From contig CAKSYX010000004.1 in the NCBI GenBank assembly GCA_934525065.1, positions 43,330 through 107,329 of the forward strand: a stretch of 64,000 bases of DNA. Reading direction: 5' to 3'. Shown piece by piece: positions 1 to 8,438 of the stretch. Both the position numbers and the translations under genes were made by a program. This DNA comes from an uncultured Eubacteriales bacterium (GTDB lineage Bacteria; Bacillota; Clostridia; Oscillospirales; Acutalibacteraceae). Within the stretch, counting starts at the first letter, position 1; each line of letters begins with the position of its first letter. The notes beneath the pieces were generated by a model. The model did not search any database and was not told the DNA's origin. It saw only the letters and a program-made list of their open reading frames with translations.

Positions 1-2
1 AT

Positions 3-272
3 CACCTGCTCGGCCTCATTTCCTATCTGACCGCAGGAAAGCCGGAGGTCAGGGCGTGGACAATTAAAGAGGGCACAAAGGCTCCGCAGGCCGCCGGCAA
101 AATTCATTCCGACTTTGAACGCGGTTTCATCCGCGCAGAGGTCGTCACATTTGATAATCTGATGGAATGCGGCTCTCTCGCCGCCGCAAGAGAAAAGGGT
201 CTCATCCGCTCCGAGGGCAAGGAATATGTGATGAAGGACGGAGACATAGTCCACTTCCTTTTCAACGTTTGA
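3..272 (+). CDS. ychF: YchF/OLA1-type ATPase, C-terminal fragment
   Basis: The reading frame runs in from the left edge and gives 89 residues before a TGA stop. The visible part matches the C-terminal end of the YchF (Obg-like, redox-regulated) ATPase: YLTAGKPEVRAWTIKEG, then KIHSDFERGFIRAEVV, ending in the TGS-type DGDIVHFLFNV. YchF is a cytoplasmic, ribosome-associated ATP-hydrolysing relative of the Obg GTPases. The P-loop part lies outside the window. A promoter follows 110 bases downstream, so the next gene is probably a separate transcript. Confidence 0.9.
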   Translation, partial: HLLGLISYLTAGKPEVRAWTIKEGTKAPQAAGKIHSDFERGFIRAEVVTFDNLMECGSLAAAREKGLIRSEGKEYVMKDGDIVHFLFNV

Positions 273-380
273 TTTTGCCCGTTTTCAAACGAAAAACGTC
301 GAATCGTTGTTATTTAGAACACTCAGTCGGCATTTCATACAAAAATTTCAGAAAAAATCACTCCGTTATTGAAAAAGTCA

Positions 381-410
381 TTGACAAACGGGGTGATTTT
401 ATTATAGAAT
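381..410 (+). promoter_or_regulatory. Sigma-A promoter of the 496-1404 lipoprotein gene
   Basis: TTGACA at 381-386 is followed by TATAGAAT at 403-410, giving a 16- or 18-base spacer depending on the register of the -10 box. It lies about 85 bases before the ATG at 496, which has a GGAGGAG ribosome site. Confidence 0.75.
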
Positions 411-495
411 GGGTTCAAGAATATGACTCGGATTGCGTTTTTCATCGCAAGCGGCATATTACTGAAATACCAGTTTAATTGGAGGAGAAAAAGCA

Positions 496-1404
496 ATGAA
501 AAAGGCAATTCGTATCCTTGCCGTTGTTTTGTGCCTCGTTCTTTCCGTCACCGCATTGACCGGTTGCACAGTCAACCTTCAGGTCAACGTTAAGACAGAT
601 GGCGCGGCTGCACCGGCAAACAACAATGCTGCGAACAACGCAACCCCTGCCCCTGCAACCACCGCACCCACAACCGTTCCGGCTGCTACTCAGCCCGCCG
701 CAGACAGCAAGCCCGCTGACGACAGCAAGCCCGCTGCCGACGCAAGCAAGCCGGCAGATGCTCCTGCCGCCGAGCTTTCCTCAAGCTCCTCAAAGGCCGA
801 CATCGTTGCCGAGTACATCAAGGTTTACAACACCACAAAGGCAACCGGAACCTTCACCGGCCACGACACAATGGCTCTCACAAGCGTTAAAATCGACGGA
901 AATGAAAACGAAACCGTCAAGAAGCTTGCCGCCGGCATTGTTAAGGCTGACGCAAAGGATATGCAGCTTCCGCCGTATACCGACACAGATCCGGCTAAGG
1001 AATGCCTTATCACCGAAGCTGATATTGCGGACGCAAAATACACCGACAACGGCGACGGAACCGCAACGATTAAGCTCATTCCGATTTCCTGCACCAACTC
1101 AAAAAGACTTCAGGATGCACAGGGCAAGATGTTCAATGTTATGGAGGATGTTAAGCCGACACTTGCGAAAATCAGTCTCCTTTCATGGGCTGAGGGCGAC
1201 GCAGATTCAAACGTTACTCTTACCTGTGACGGCAGCTATGCCGAGGTTACCTATAACAAGGACACCAAGATGATGACCAAGGCTGACTACACCCTCATCA
1301 CCATCGCCGATGTTCAGCACGCAACCATTAAGCTCGCTTTTCTCAGGGACAAGAGCGCAACCGCAGTGTTCGATTACAAGATGCTCTTCCCCGGAAACGG
1401 CTGA
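496..1404 (+). CDS. Secreted lipoprotein with Ala/Pro/Thr linker and a domain shared with its neighbour
   Basis: The 302-residue protein starts with a lipoprotein signal peptide ending in the lipobox LTGC (Cys24), so it should be lipidated and anchored outside the membrane. A low-complexity linker rich in Ala, Pro, Thr, Asp and Lys covers about residues 35-90. The remaining ~200 residues form a domain that recurs in the next gene, with shared blocks such as VYNTTKATGTFTGHD, MQLPPYTDTDPAKECL and DAQGKMFNV, ending FDYKMLFPGNG. No enzyme motif is recognised. Start is set by GGAGGAG 9-14 bases upstream. It has its own promoter and terminator, so it is monocistronic. Function unknown; a surface-displayed binding or sensor domain is possible. 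Confidence 0.85.
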   Translation: MKKAIRILAVVLCLVLSVTALTGCTVNLQVNVKTDGAAAPANNNAANNATPAPATTAPTTVPAATQPAADSKPADDSKPAADASKPADAPAAELSSSSSKADIVAEYIKVYNTTKATGTFTGHDTMALTSVKIDGNENETVKKLAAGIVKADAKDMQLPPYTDTDPAKECLITEADIADAKYTDNGDGTATIKLIPISCTNSKRLQDAQGKMFNVMEDVKPTLAKISLLSWAEGDADSNVTLTCDGSYAEVTYNKDTKMMTKADYTLITIADVQHATIKLAFLRDKSATAVFDYKMLFPGNG

Positions 1405-1423
1405 TAAAACCAAAAAAATCCAA

Positions 1424-1457
1424 GCGCGGAAGCCAAAACGACTTCCGCGCCTTTTTT
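1424..1457 (+). terminator. Rho-independent terminator after the lipoprotein gene
   Basis: GCGCGGAAG (1424-1432) pairs perfectly with CTTCCGCGC (1442-1450) and a T-tract follows. Confidence 0.9.
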
Positions 1458-1461
1458 GTGC

Positions 1462-1490
1462 TTGACGGAACAAAGACTTTATGTTAGAAT
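1462..1490 (+). promoter_or_regulatory. Sigma-A promoter of the 1515-2852 gene
   Basis: TTGACG (1462-1467), a 17-base spacer and TAGAAT (1485-1490), 25 bases before the ATG. Confidence 0.8.
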
Positions 1491-1514
1491 CAAAGAAAAA
1501 AGGAGAAAAATCGT

Positions 1515-2852
1515 ATGAAGAACTTTTCAAAAAGAGCGTTCACCCTTTTTCTGGTGCTTGCCTTGGTGTTTGTTTCCGCTCCGCTTACGGGATTGAAGCT
1601 CACCGCAGAAGCAAAGAGCAGCTCCGGCGGCTCTGTTATTTCGCTTTTCTGCAAGCACAGAAAGACAAAGACAACAATCAAAGCAGCCACTTTTTCAAAA
1701 AACGGCTCGGAAATCTGCAAGTGTGCAAGGTGCGGAAAAGTCATCTATAAGGAAGTGATTTTGAAAATCGCTTCTGTAAAGCTTGATAAGGCGGAGCTTA
1801 CATACACGGGAAAATCGCTCAAGCCGTCCGTCACGGTCAAAGACAGCAAGGGCTTAGCTCTTGACGAAGATTTGCACTACACCGTTACCTATAAAAACAA
1901 CAAAGCACCCGGAAAGGCGACCGCAACGGTCACTTTTAAGAACGGATATAAGGGAACAAAAACGCTCTCTTTCAAAATCATTCCGGCGCTTTCTGTCAAA
2001 AGGGGTTCGAGCTCGCTTACTCTTTCCTGGACGAAGGTCAAAAAGGCGGCAAGCTATAAGGCAAGCCTTTATGACGGCAAAAAACTTGTCAAGGCCGTGA
2101 ACACAAAAAAGCCGGGCGCAAAGTTCACCGGACTTTCAAAAAGCAAAACCTATAAGCTTGTCCTCAAGGTTCTCGACAAAGACAAAAAGACCCTGCTTTC
2201 GGCCTCATATCCGATAATGATGCAGCTCAACGCCGGACTGACAAAGGCACAGATCGTTGAAAAATACGCCAAGGTGTATAACACAACGAAGAAGAACGGA
2301 AAGTTCATCGGTTATGACGCCGCAAATGTCAGAACATTTAAAATCAACGACAAGGAAAACAGTGTGGTTAGAAATGTCATCGACAAAGTGCTTGTGACCG
2401 GCGCGGAAAATATGCAGCTTCCGCCGTACAGCGAGAAAAATCCCGCAAAAAAATGCCTTGTCACAGCCGTCGATATCAAAACCGCGACCTATACCGACAA
2501 CGCAGACGGAACGGCTACGATAAAGCTTGTTCCGAAAACGGTCAAAAATCCGAAGAGATTCAAGGACGCTCAGGGAAAAATGTTCAACGTTGGGGAAATA
2601 TCTAATGAAACCCTCGATAATATCCCTCTGATCAAATGGACTCAGGGTGACGCGAAGTCAAACATCAGCGTTGTCTGCGGCGGCGGATACGCCGAAATTA
2701 CTTACAATAAGCAGACGAACAGGATGACGAAGGCAGACTATACCCTCGTTTCCACCATCAGCTTAAAGCATGCAAATATTCTGGTCTTTGAAGACGCAAC
2801 CGCAGTCGTGACCTACGATTACAAAATGCTGTTTCCTTCAAACAGCCGATGA
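1515..2852 (+). CDS. Secreted multidomain protein, paralogue of the upstream lipoprotein
   Basis: This 445-residue protein has a signal peptide (about residues 1-33). Next comes a short Cys/His segment (CKH, then CKCARCGK, ~50-80), an Ig-like domain (~85-155, with ELTYTGKSLKPSVTVKD), a fibronectin-III-like domain (~158-240, with LTLSWTKVKKAASYKASL), and then the ~190-residue C-terminal domain shared with the preceding lipoprotein (VYNTTKKNGKFIGYD, MQLPPYSEKNPAKKCL, DAQGKMFNV, YDYKMLFPSNS). Unlike its neighbour it has no lipobox. Start ATG follows AAAGGAG. The tandem pair looks like a duplication in which the same C-terminal domain was given different spacers: a lipid anchor with linker, or Ig/Fn3 modules. 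The Ig and Fn3 calls are from sequence pattern only. Confidence 0.85.
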   Translation: MKNFSKRAFTLFLVLALVFVSAPLTGLKLTAEAKSSSGGSVISLFCKHRKTKTTIKAATFSKNGSEICKCARCGKVIYKEVILKIASVKLDKAELTYTGKSLKPSVTVKDSKGLALDEDLHYTVTYKNNKAPGKATATVTFKNGYKGTKTLSFKIIPALSVKRGSSSLTLSWTKVKKAASYKASLYDGKKLVKAVNTKKPGAKFTGLSKSKTYKLVLKVLDKDKKTLLSASYPIMMQLNAGLTKAQIVEKYAKVYNTTKKNGKFIGYDAANVRTFKINDKENSVVRNVIDKVLVTGAENMQLPPYSEKNPAKKCLVTAVDIKTATYTDNADGTATIKLVPKTVKNPKRFKDAQGKMFNVGEISNETLDNIPLIKWTQGDAKSNISVVCGGGYAEITYNKQTNRMTKADYTLVSTISLKHANILVFEDATAVVTYDYKMLFPSNSR

Positions 2853-2862
2853 AACATGAATA

Positions 2863-2896
2863 AAAATGAGCAGGCCAAAAGGCTTGCTCATTTTCT
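2863..2896 (+). terminator. Rho-independent terminator
   Basis: AAAATGAGCAGGCC (2863-2876) pairs with GGCTTGCTCATTTT (2881-2894), with one G-U pair and a 4-base loop. Confidence 0.85.
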
Positions 2897-2990
2897 TATA
2901 TTTATCAGGCAAAGGAAAATTCACTCGGCAGCCTGTCTTTTTGTTTTTCCGCAATCGTTTCGATTTGCATATATGAAAAGGTTCGGTTTA

Positions 2991-3019
2991 TTGAATTTGA
3001 GAAGTTATTATGATAAAAT
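2991..3019 (+). promoter_or_regulatory. Promoter of the phosphotransferase/AraC operon
   Basis: TTGAAT (2991-2996), a 17-base spacer and TAAAAT (3014-3019), 44 bases before the chosen ATG at 3064. Confidence 0.6.
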
Positions 3020-3063
3020 TCAATCAGAAGAAAAACACACCGATACTATTGACGGAGGAAAAG

Positions 3064-4005
3064 ATGAAGATTCTTGATAACAGCGATAAGCGCCTGCTGC
3101 CCGTTTTGCCGGCTATTGTTTTTGAAAAGCTCGGAAGAAAAATCGAAAGCACAAAATTTGTCGGCGGCGGCAGCTTCGGAAGGGTGTATAAAGTCACTCT
3201 CTCGGACGGTGAAGCAATAGCACTCAAGGCGTACAGAATACAAGGTTCACAGAACGAGGAGGCCGAGCAGCTTCGCCTTTTGTCTGAGCACACAAGCGTA
3301 AAAATGCCCAAGGTACTGTTCACCTATTCCGACGAGGAAACCGCTGTTCTTGCCATGACTTTTGTTCCGGGCAAAAACGTTTTGAACCCATTGTTTTTGT
3401 TCAAGTCAAAACATCAAAAACAGGCGTTTGCCGATGAAGTCATTTCCGGTATGCTCGAATGGCACAGCGTTACGAACGAAAAATTCGGCGCACTGACAAA
3501 CCCGAGCTACGACAGTTGGTATGATTGCTACAAAACAGAAAAGCAGCAGCCTTGGCTCGAAGCGTTCAAAAGGCTTAACAGAAAGGGCGAACTCGGCAGA
3601 AAAAATCTTGACCTTCTCCTTGAAGCTGCCGAAATTTTCGATTCATTGCCGCAGGAAAGAACCACTCCCGTTCTTATTCACGGCGACCTCAACATTATGA
3701 ATATTATGGCTGAGCCGAAAACCTTCAAGCTGACCGCATTCATCGACCCTTGCGGAAGCTTTTGGGCAGACTATGAATATGACCTGTTTCAGCTTCGCAA
3801 TATGTGGGGTGATGCTTACGGTCTTTACGAAACATACAAGAGACGGTGCAAAACTTCAAGGTTTACCGATTTCAGAGTTGCGTATTACGGCGCGATGCAT
3901 GAAACGTCAATGAGGCTCAAAGGCGGTCATATTGAGCCGTTTTTGGAAATAATCTGCAATAAGAATCTGAAAAAAGAGATGGCAAAGCTAAAGGAAATGA
4001 TGTGA
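3064..4005 (+). CDS. Aminoglycoside-phosphotransferase-fold kinase
   Basis: A 313-residue cytoplasmic protein of the APH/choline-kinase fold. A glycine-rich ATP loop (GGGSFGRVYKV) is followed by the Lys in AIALKAYRI. The catalytic loop is HGDLNIMNIM, and the metal-binding Asp sits in FIDPCGSFWADYEYDL. The start is placed at 3064 because GGAGG lies 6 bases before it; an in-frame ATG at 3010 has no ribosome site and lies inside the promoter. It precedes an AraC regulator by 4 bases, so the two form an operon. The family phosphorylates small hydroxyl compounds (drugs, sugars, choline, amino-acid derivatives); the substrate cannot be told from sequence. Confidence 0.85.
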   Translation: MKILDNSDKRLLPVLPAIVFEKLGRKIESTKFVGGGSFGRVYKVTLSDGEAIALKAYRIQGSQNEEAEQLRLLSEHTSVKMPKVLFTYSDEETAVLAMTFVPGKNVLNPLFLFKSKHQKQAFADEVISGMLEWHSVTNEKFGALTNPSYDSWYDCYKTEKQQPWLEAFKRLNRKGELGRKNLDLLLEAAEIFDSLPQERTTPVLIHGDLNIMNIMAEPKTFKLTAFIDPCGSFWADYEYDLFQLRNMWGDAYGLYETYKRRCKTSRFTDFRVAYYGAMHETSMRLKGGHIEPFLEIICNKNLKKEMAKLKEMM

Positions 4006-4009
4006 TTTT

Positions 4010-4732
4010 ATGAATATCGGTGAACTGGTAACGGTCAAAACGGTTGACAGAAAAAACGCTGACGACGAAAAGCCCACCCCATACCGCGCCGAAATAAAGC
4101 TGTTCTCCTGCATTCAGCAAGGAAACGTAGAGCTGCTTGTCAAACAGCTGCGGAATCTTGATTCTTTGATCGTTTCCGGGAAAATGTCCGACGATGAGCT
4201 GACGCAACATAAGTATATGGCTGTCAGCACAATTACTCTTGCCATGAGATATGCAATTCAGGGCGGCATGAGCGAAAAGAAAGCCTATGAGTTCTCCGAC
4301 CGTGTGATAGCGGCGGTTGACAAGCTCACCGATAAAAACATGATTTTGGCTAGAGTGGGAGCTGAAATAATCCGTCTTACCAAAGAAGTGGGAAAAAGCA
4401 AAAATCAGCCTGAGTTTTCGCCGAATGTCAGAAACTGCATAAAATATATCAACGAGAATCTTTCGCAGAGAATCAGTGTGACTTCTGCGGCAAAGCATTG
4501 CGGCATTTCGCCGGACTATCTGTCACAGATTTTCAAAAAGGAGATAGGCGAGAAGCTGAGCACATATATTCTGCTGCAAAAGCTTGAAAAAGCAAAGGGT
4601 CTTTTGCTCAAAGGATTGAGCACAAAAGAAGTCTGCCGTGAAACCGGGTTTTCGTCGCCGGCATATTTTGCAACGGCATTCAAAAGGCATTATAACATGA
4701 CGCCGACGGAATATGTTCAAATATCGGGATAG
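4010..4732 (+). CDS. AraC-family transcriptional regulator
   Basis: A 240-residue protein with a C-terminal AraC/XylS double helix-turn-helix (about 140-238: ISVTSAAKHCGISPDYLSQIFKKEIG, then TKEVCRETGFSSPAYFATAFKRHYNMTPTEYV). The N-terminal ~130 residues are helical and of unrecognised type, presumably a sensor or dimerisation part. The gene begins 4 bases after the kinase-fold gene and very likely shares its transcript, so it may control this operon or a nearby one. A strong inverted-repeat terminator follows. Confidence 0.9.
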   Translation: MNIGELVTVKTVDRKNADDEKPTPYRAEIKLFSCIQQGNVELLVKQLRNLDSLIVSGKMSDDELTQHKYMAVSTITLAMRYAIQGGMSEKKAYEFSDRVIAAVDKLTDKNMILARVGAEIIRLTKEVGKSKNQPEFSPNVRNCIKYINENLSQRISVTSAAKHCGISPDYLSQIFKKEIGEKLSTYILLQKLEKAKGLLLKGLSTKEVCRETGFSSPAYFATAFKRHYNMTPTEYVQISG

Positions 4733-4752
4733 CGGACTTTTTAAAATAATTA

Positions 4753-4812
4753 AAAAAGACTATATTTCACAAGGCATTACTTTGAATGCGAAAGTGAAAT
4801 ACAGTCTTTTTT
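4753..4812. terminator. Bidirectional terminator; copy A of a two-copy hairpin family
   Basis: AGACTATATTTCAC pairs with GTGAAATACAGTCT (one A-C mismatch), flanked by A-runs on the left and T-runs on the right so that both strands end in U. An inner stem GCATT/AATGC lies in the loop. It sits between two convergent genes. The same outer arms recur at 33498-33557 with a different inner stem (see findings). Confidence 0.85.
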
Positions 4813-4844
4813 GCTTGTATTAGATACGGTAAATTTACGCGATT

Positions 4845-5369
4845 TTACAGCACAAACAGTGCTTTCATCTGCTCTCTCATTCTTTTCGGCTTTATTATCC
4901 AGAGAAGGAGAAAAAGCACCGCCGAAAAAGCAAGGCTCAGCAAAAATTCCCGTGTTCCCTTTCCCGCAATTGCGGCAGCGGCGGTAAAGACAGCCGAGCT
5001 TGCGGTTGACGCAAGCAGCTCAACGCCATTATGCAAAAGTCTGCCTTTTTCAAAAAGTGCGCTCAAAAAGTAGACGGCGGAAATGACGGCAAAAACAGCC
5101 GGAACGCCGAAGCACCAAAGCTCCTTTAAGGTGAAGGCCGAAACAACTCCGAGAACGGGGCAGAGAACCCACGCTGCGCGAAGAAGAACCTTCAGCGGAA
5201 GATCCGTGCCGAAATGTGCCTTTTGATAGGCTTCGTCTTTATTGTATTTATAATATCCGGCGGTTTCAAAGCCCTTCAAAACAGGCTCCTCGTTTGCTGC
5301 CTTTTCTCCGCAGAGGGGACAGAGCTTATATTCTTCGCCGAGGTCAACGCCGCATTTTTCACATCTCAT
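4845..5369 (-). CDS. Zinc-ribbon multi-pass membrane protein (DUF6320-like)
   Basis: The 174-residue protein starts with a zinc ribbon, CEKCG and CPLCGEK at about residues 3-21. A linker follows, then about five hydrophobic segments (roughly residues 55-160). The start at 5369 is chosen because GGGGTG lies 8 bases upstream; it overlaps the acyltransferase stop by 11 bases (ATGAGATGTGA), so the two are translationally coupled. I recall this layout next to this acyltransferase type as DUF6320, but that name is from memory. It probably works at the membrane with the upstream enzyme. Confidence 0.8.
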   Translation of the reverse strand: MRCEKCGVDLGEEYKLCPLCGEKAANEEPVLKGFETAGYYKYNKDEAYQKAHFGTDLPLKVLLRAAWVLCPVLGVVSAFTLKELWCFGVPAVFAVISAVYFLSALFEKGRLLHNGVELLASTASSAVFTAAAAIAGKGTREFLLSLAFSAVLFLLLWIIKPKRMREQMKALFVL

Positions 5370-6690
5370 TGTCATACACCCCGTTTCTGTCGTTGCTTTC
5401 AATTCTGAGCTTTACGCCGTCAGCGGCAAGGAAGCGGAAGAAGAACCTCTGCTTTTCACGTTCAAGGTTGCCGCTTGAAAACGTAAGGGTAAAAATTCCG
5501 TTGACCGAAGCCGAAGCACAGCCGAAATGCTGATACGGCGTGCAGCCGAGCACTCCCTCTGCGCGAACGATATGCTTCGCCATTTCCGGCGGAAAATCAA
5601 ATGAACCGAGGTTTGAGAAAAACGCCGTGTAGGTATGCTGAACCTTTTCATAGGTTCCCCTCAAAAAGATTTTCTTGATAAAATAGGGAACGATTTTCAA
5701 AACAGGGCTTGAGGCCGCGCTGACGTTCGCGCTGATTGCATCGCGCAGGTTTTTTGTTGTTGCTTTTTCCTTGAGCTTTCCGCGGATTGAATCGCGGACC
5801 ATATCAAAGGTGACGTTTTCCTTGTTTGCAGTGTCAAAGGAAACATCTGTCATGAAGCAGAAGTTGCGAAGAGAATGAGAGTTGAAGCGGCGGCGCAGGT
5901 CGATAGGAATGCTGACGCTTATCGGCTTTCCGTCCTGCTCTTCCGTTTTGCAATAGGTGAGAATGAGCACTGCGGTGAGATATTCGGTAATAGTCAGGCC
6001 GTGTTTTTTGGCGGTTTCCTTCAAATTGTCAACCGTGCAGATTCCGTGGATGAGCGAAACATAGCCGGGTAGCTGTTCGTTTTCGCCGATATGCACCGAG
6101 ACTCTCGGCGGATTCTTTGCGCCGACATTCGGGTCGGCATAGGTGTAATAATCGTCGCACGCCTCATATGCTTTGGGCTTGTCCGCAGTGTCAAGAACAA
6201 GCTCACCGTCAGCCCCAACCTTTTCGCCCCTGAGCGTGAGGTAGCGTGCCGTGAGCGTTGAAAGAAGAACGTTGCTGCCGCCCCCGTCCGTCAGGGAATG
6301 AAAGCCTTCAAGAACAATGCGCCTTTTTCCGTAAAGTACGCGGAAGCACGGCTGGCTTGTGCCCTCAAGCGGAATCGGGCGGTACGGATACTTTGAGTCC
6401 TTAACTATCTTCGGCTTTTCGTCGGTTCTTTCAAAGTAGCTCCAAAAAAGGCCGTCCTTGAGCTTGACGCAAAAGAAGGGAAAACGCTCTGCTGTGTCAT
6501 CGAGTGCTTTTTGAAGAATTTCGGGGTCGATATCTTCGTCGAGAACGAGAGCCGTTCTGAAGGTGCGCGTCCAGTCTTTTCTTCTTGCGGCCGCATAGAG
6601 CGTTGCGGCGTTGTCAATTTTGAACCACGGTCTGTCGGTATAAATGTCGGCAGCCGTGGCCTGCGGTTCGTTCGTTTTTTCGGTGTTCAA
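5359..6690 (-). CDS. CoA-dependent acyltransferase of the condensation/alcohol-acetyltransferase type
   Basis: 443 residues with the fold signature of the BAHD/PapA5/condensation superfamily. The active-site HxxxDG is in EGFHSLTDGGGSN (~130-142), and the second-half structural DLRRRF appears as SIPIDLRRRFN (~260). The start is TTG at 6690, with AAAAGGAG placed 8 bases ahead; no ATG fits. Such proteins transfer acyl groups from CoA to alcohols or amines. The downstream overlapping zinc-ribbon membrane gene suggests a two-gene membrane-associated unit, perhaps in lipid or surface-glycan acylation (inference). Confidence 0.75.
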   Translation of the reverse strand: MNTEKTNEPQATAADIYTDRPWFKIDNAATLYAAARRKDWTRTFRTALVLDEDIDPEILQKALDDTAERFPFFCVKLKDGLFWSYFERTDEKPKIVKDSKYPYRPIPLEGTSQPCFRVLYGKRRIVLEGFHSLTDGGGSNVLLSTLTARYLTLRGEKVGADGELVLDTADKPKAYEACDDYYTYADPNVGAKNPPRVSVHIGENEQLPGYVSLIHGICTVDNLKETAKKHGLTITEYLTAVLILTYCKTEEQDGKPISVSIPIDLRRRFNSHSLRNFCFMTDVSFDTANKENVTFDMVRDSIRGKLKEKATTKNLRDAISANVSAASSPVLKIVPYFIKKIFLRGTYEKVQHTYTAFFSNLGSFDFPPEMAKHIVRAEGVLGCTPYQHFGCASASVNGIFTLTFSSGNLEREKQRFFFRFLAADGVKLRIESNDRNGVYDNEM

Positions 6691-6896
6691 AGCAATGGCT
6701 CCTTTTTACGCGGAGAATCCGCCTTTGTTATACATGAGTCGATTTTATAACAGTTTTGAGACTCAGTCAAGGCAAAAAGACGATTATATATAGATATGCG
6801 ATATTTGTCTATAATTGCACACTTTGAGAAAAAATGTTGAAAAATAAAGTCGCAACACCTCCGTCAGCTTCGACGGATGCATTGCGGCAATATTTT

Positions 6897-8168
6897 TTAT
6901 AAGGGCTTTTTCTTGATTTTTTGCCAGTATTCTTTTGCGGCCTGCTCATTTTTGTTGTCTCCGAAAAAGTAATACCGACGGTTTTTGATTTCATCCGGAA
7001 GATACTGCTGGGGAACGTAATGGTTTTCAAACTCATGAGGATATTTATAGAACTGACCTTTATTACTGTTGTCCTCACCGTCATAGTGCTTGTTTTGAAG
7101 CGTGCGCGGAATCGGGCCGGTTTTTCCATGACGTATGTCTGCCTGAGCCGCGTCATAGGCAAGGTAGGCTGAATTTGACTTCGGGCTGTTGCAAACGAGA
7201 ACAACCGCGTCCGCAAGGGGAATACGCGCTTCCGGCAGGCCGACCATCAGCGCAGCGTCAACGGCGGATTTCACAATCGGAATTATCATCGGATAGGCAA
7301 GGCCGACGTCCTCACACGCGCAGACCATCAGCCGCCTTGTTGCCGAAGGCAGGTCGCCGGCCTCAAGCAGCCGTGCAAGGTAATGGAGGGCGGCGTCCGG
7401 GTCTGAACCGCGCATAGACTTTTGAAAAGCTGAAAGGATGTCATAATGCTCGTCGCCGTCCTTGTCATATTTCATTGAGCTTTTCTGGGTCAGCTCATTC
7501 GCTCTTTCGGGCGTGATGATATATTCGCCGTCTTCCGGGAGAGTGCTGAGCACGCAAAGCTCGGCGGCGTTCATCGCTTTTCTCACGTCTCCGCCGCAGG
7601 AAAAGGCTATGCGGCGCAAAACCTCATCCGAGACGGTGATTTTTTTTTCGGTTTCCTTTTCAAGGAAGTCGAACGCGCGTTTGATGCCGGGAATAATCTC
7701 TTCGGCGTTGACGCTTTTGAACTCAAAAACCGTTGAGCGGCTGAGAATTGCATTGTGAATATAAAAATACGGGTTTTCCGTTGTTGAAGCGATGAGGATG
7801 ATTTCTCCGCGCTCAATGTAATCGAGAAGCGTCTGCTGCTGCTTTTTGTTGAAATACTGAATTTCGTCAAGGTAAAGGAGAATCCCGTTCGGGGCCTCAA
7901 AGGTGTCGAGCTTTGAAACAAGGGCTTTGATGTCGGCGGTTGAGGCACTCGTTCCGTTCAGCTTGCAGAATTTCCGTTTCGTTTTCTTCGCGATTATTGA
8001 AGCGAGCGTTGTTTTTCCGACTCCGGATGGGCCGTAAAAAACAAGGTTCGGAATCTCTTCGCTTTCAATTATGCGGCGCAGGGCTTTACCCGGCGCAAGC
8101 AGGTGACGCTGACCCACCATTTCGTCAATCGTTTGCGGCCTGAGCCTTTCTGCAAGCGGTGCTTTCAC
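6897..8168 (-). CDS. rarA: RarA/MgsA replication-associated recombination ATPase
   Basis: 423 residues, full length for the family. The N-terminus (LAERLRPQTIDEMVGQRHLL) leads into Walker A GPSGVGKT (46-53), Walker B ILLYLDEIQ (~96-104) and sensor-1 IASTTENP, followed by the tetramerisation C-domain (QKSMRGSDPDAALHYLARLLEAGD; DVGLAYP). RarA is a cytoplasmic AAA+ ATPase related to clamp loaders that acts at stalled replication forks. The start is GTG at 8168, after AAGGGGG. It diverges from the cysteine desulfurase gene. Confidence 0.95.
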   Translation of the reverse strand: MKAPLAERLRPQTIDEMVGQRHLLAPGKALRRIIESEEIPNLVFYGPSGVGKTTLASIIAKKTKRKFCKLNGTSASTADIKALVSKLDTFEAPNGILLYLDEIQYFNKKQQQTLLDYIERGEIILIASTTENPYFYIHNAILSRSTVFEFKSVNAEEIIPGIKRAFDFLEKETEKKITVSDEVLRRIAFSCGGDVRKAMNAAELCVLSTLPEDGEYIITPERANELTQKSSMKYDKDGDEHYDILSAFQKSMRGSDPDAALHYLARLLEAGDLPSATRRLMVCACEDVGLAYPMIIPIVKSAVDAALMVGLPEARIPLADAVVLVCNSPKSNSAYLAYDAAQADIRHGKTGPIPRTLQNKHYDGEDNSNKGQFYKYPHEFENHYVPQQYLPDEIKNRRYYFFGDNKNEQAAKEYWQKIKKKPL

Positions 8169-8378
8169 TTTTTTCAGCCCCCTTAATAAAGCGTTTTTGC
8201 GCTTTGAATTTTATCACACGGCGGCGTTGTTGTCAAATTCTTCAGCCCCGCGGAGAATCTGCCGCTGCTTCAATTTTAATGTCTGCTTTAATTCTCTGCG
8301 CTATACTTCACCGTGTGGGAGTGTGAACAAGTTTTCAAAACTTTCACAAATTTTCCATGAGAAAATCGCTGTGCTCGG

Positions 8379-8407
8379 TTGCATATTTCCTCTATTTATA
8401 GTATAAT
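8379..8407 (+). promoter_or_regulatory. Sigma-A promoter of the desulfurase-thiI operon
   Basis: TTGCAT (8379-8384), a 17-base spacer and TATAAT (8402-8407), 31 bases before the GTG start. Confidence 0.8.
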
Positions 8408-8438
8408 ATCCAAGATTATATTGAGGAGGTATGCCCGG

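Noticed and set aside
167..478. Open frame of 103 codons after ychF
   Set aside because: It overlaps the end of ychF in another frame, has no ribosome site, and covers the promoter at 381-410.
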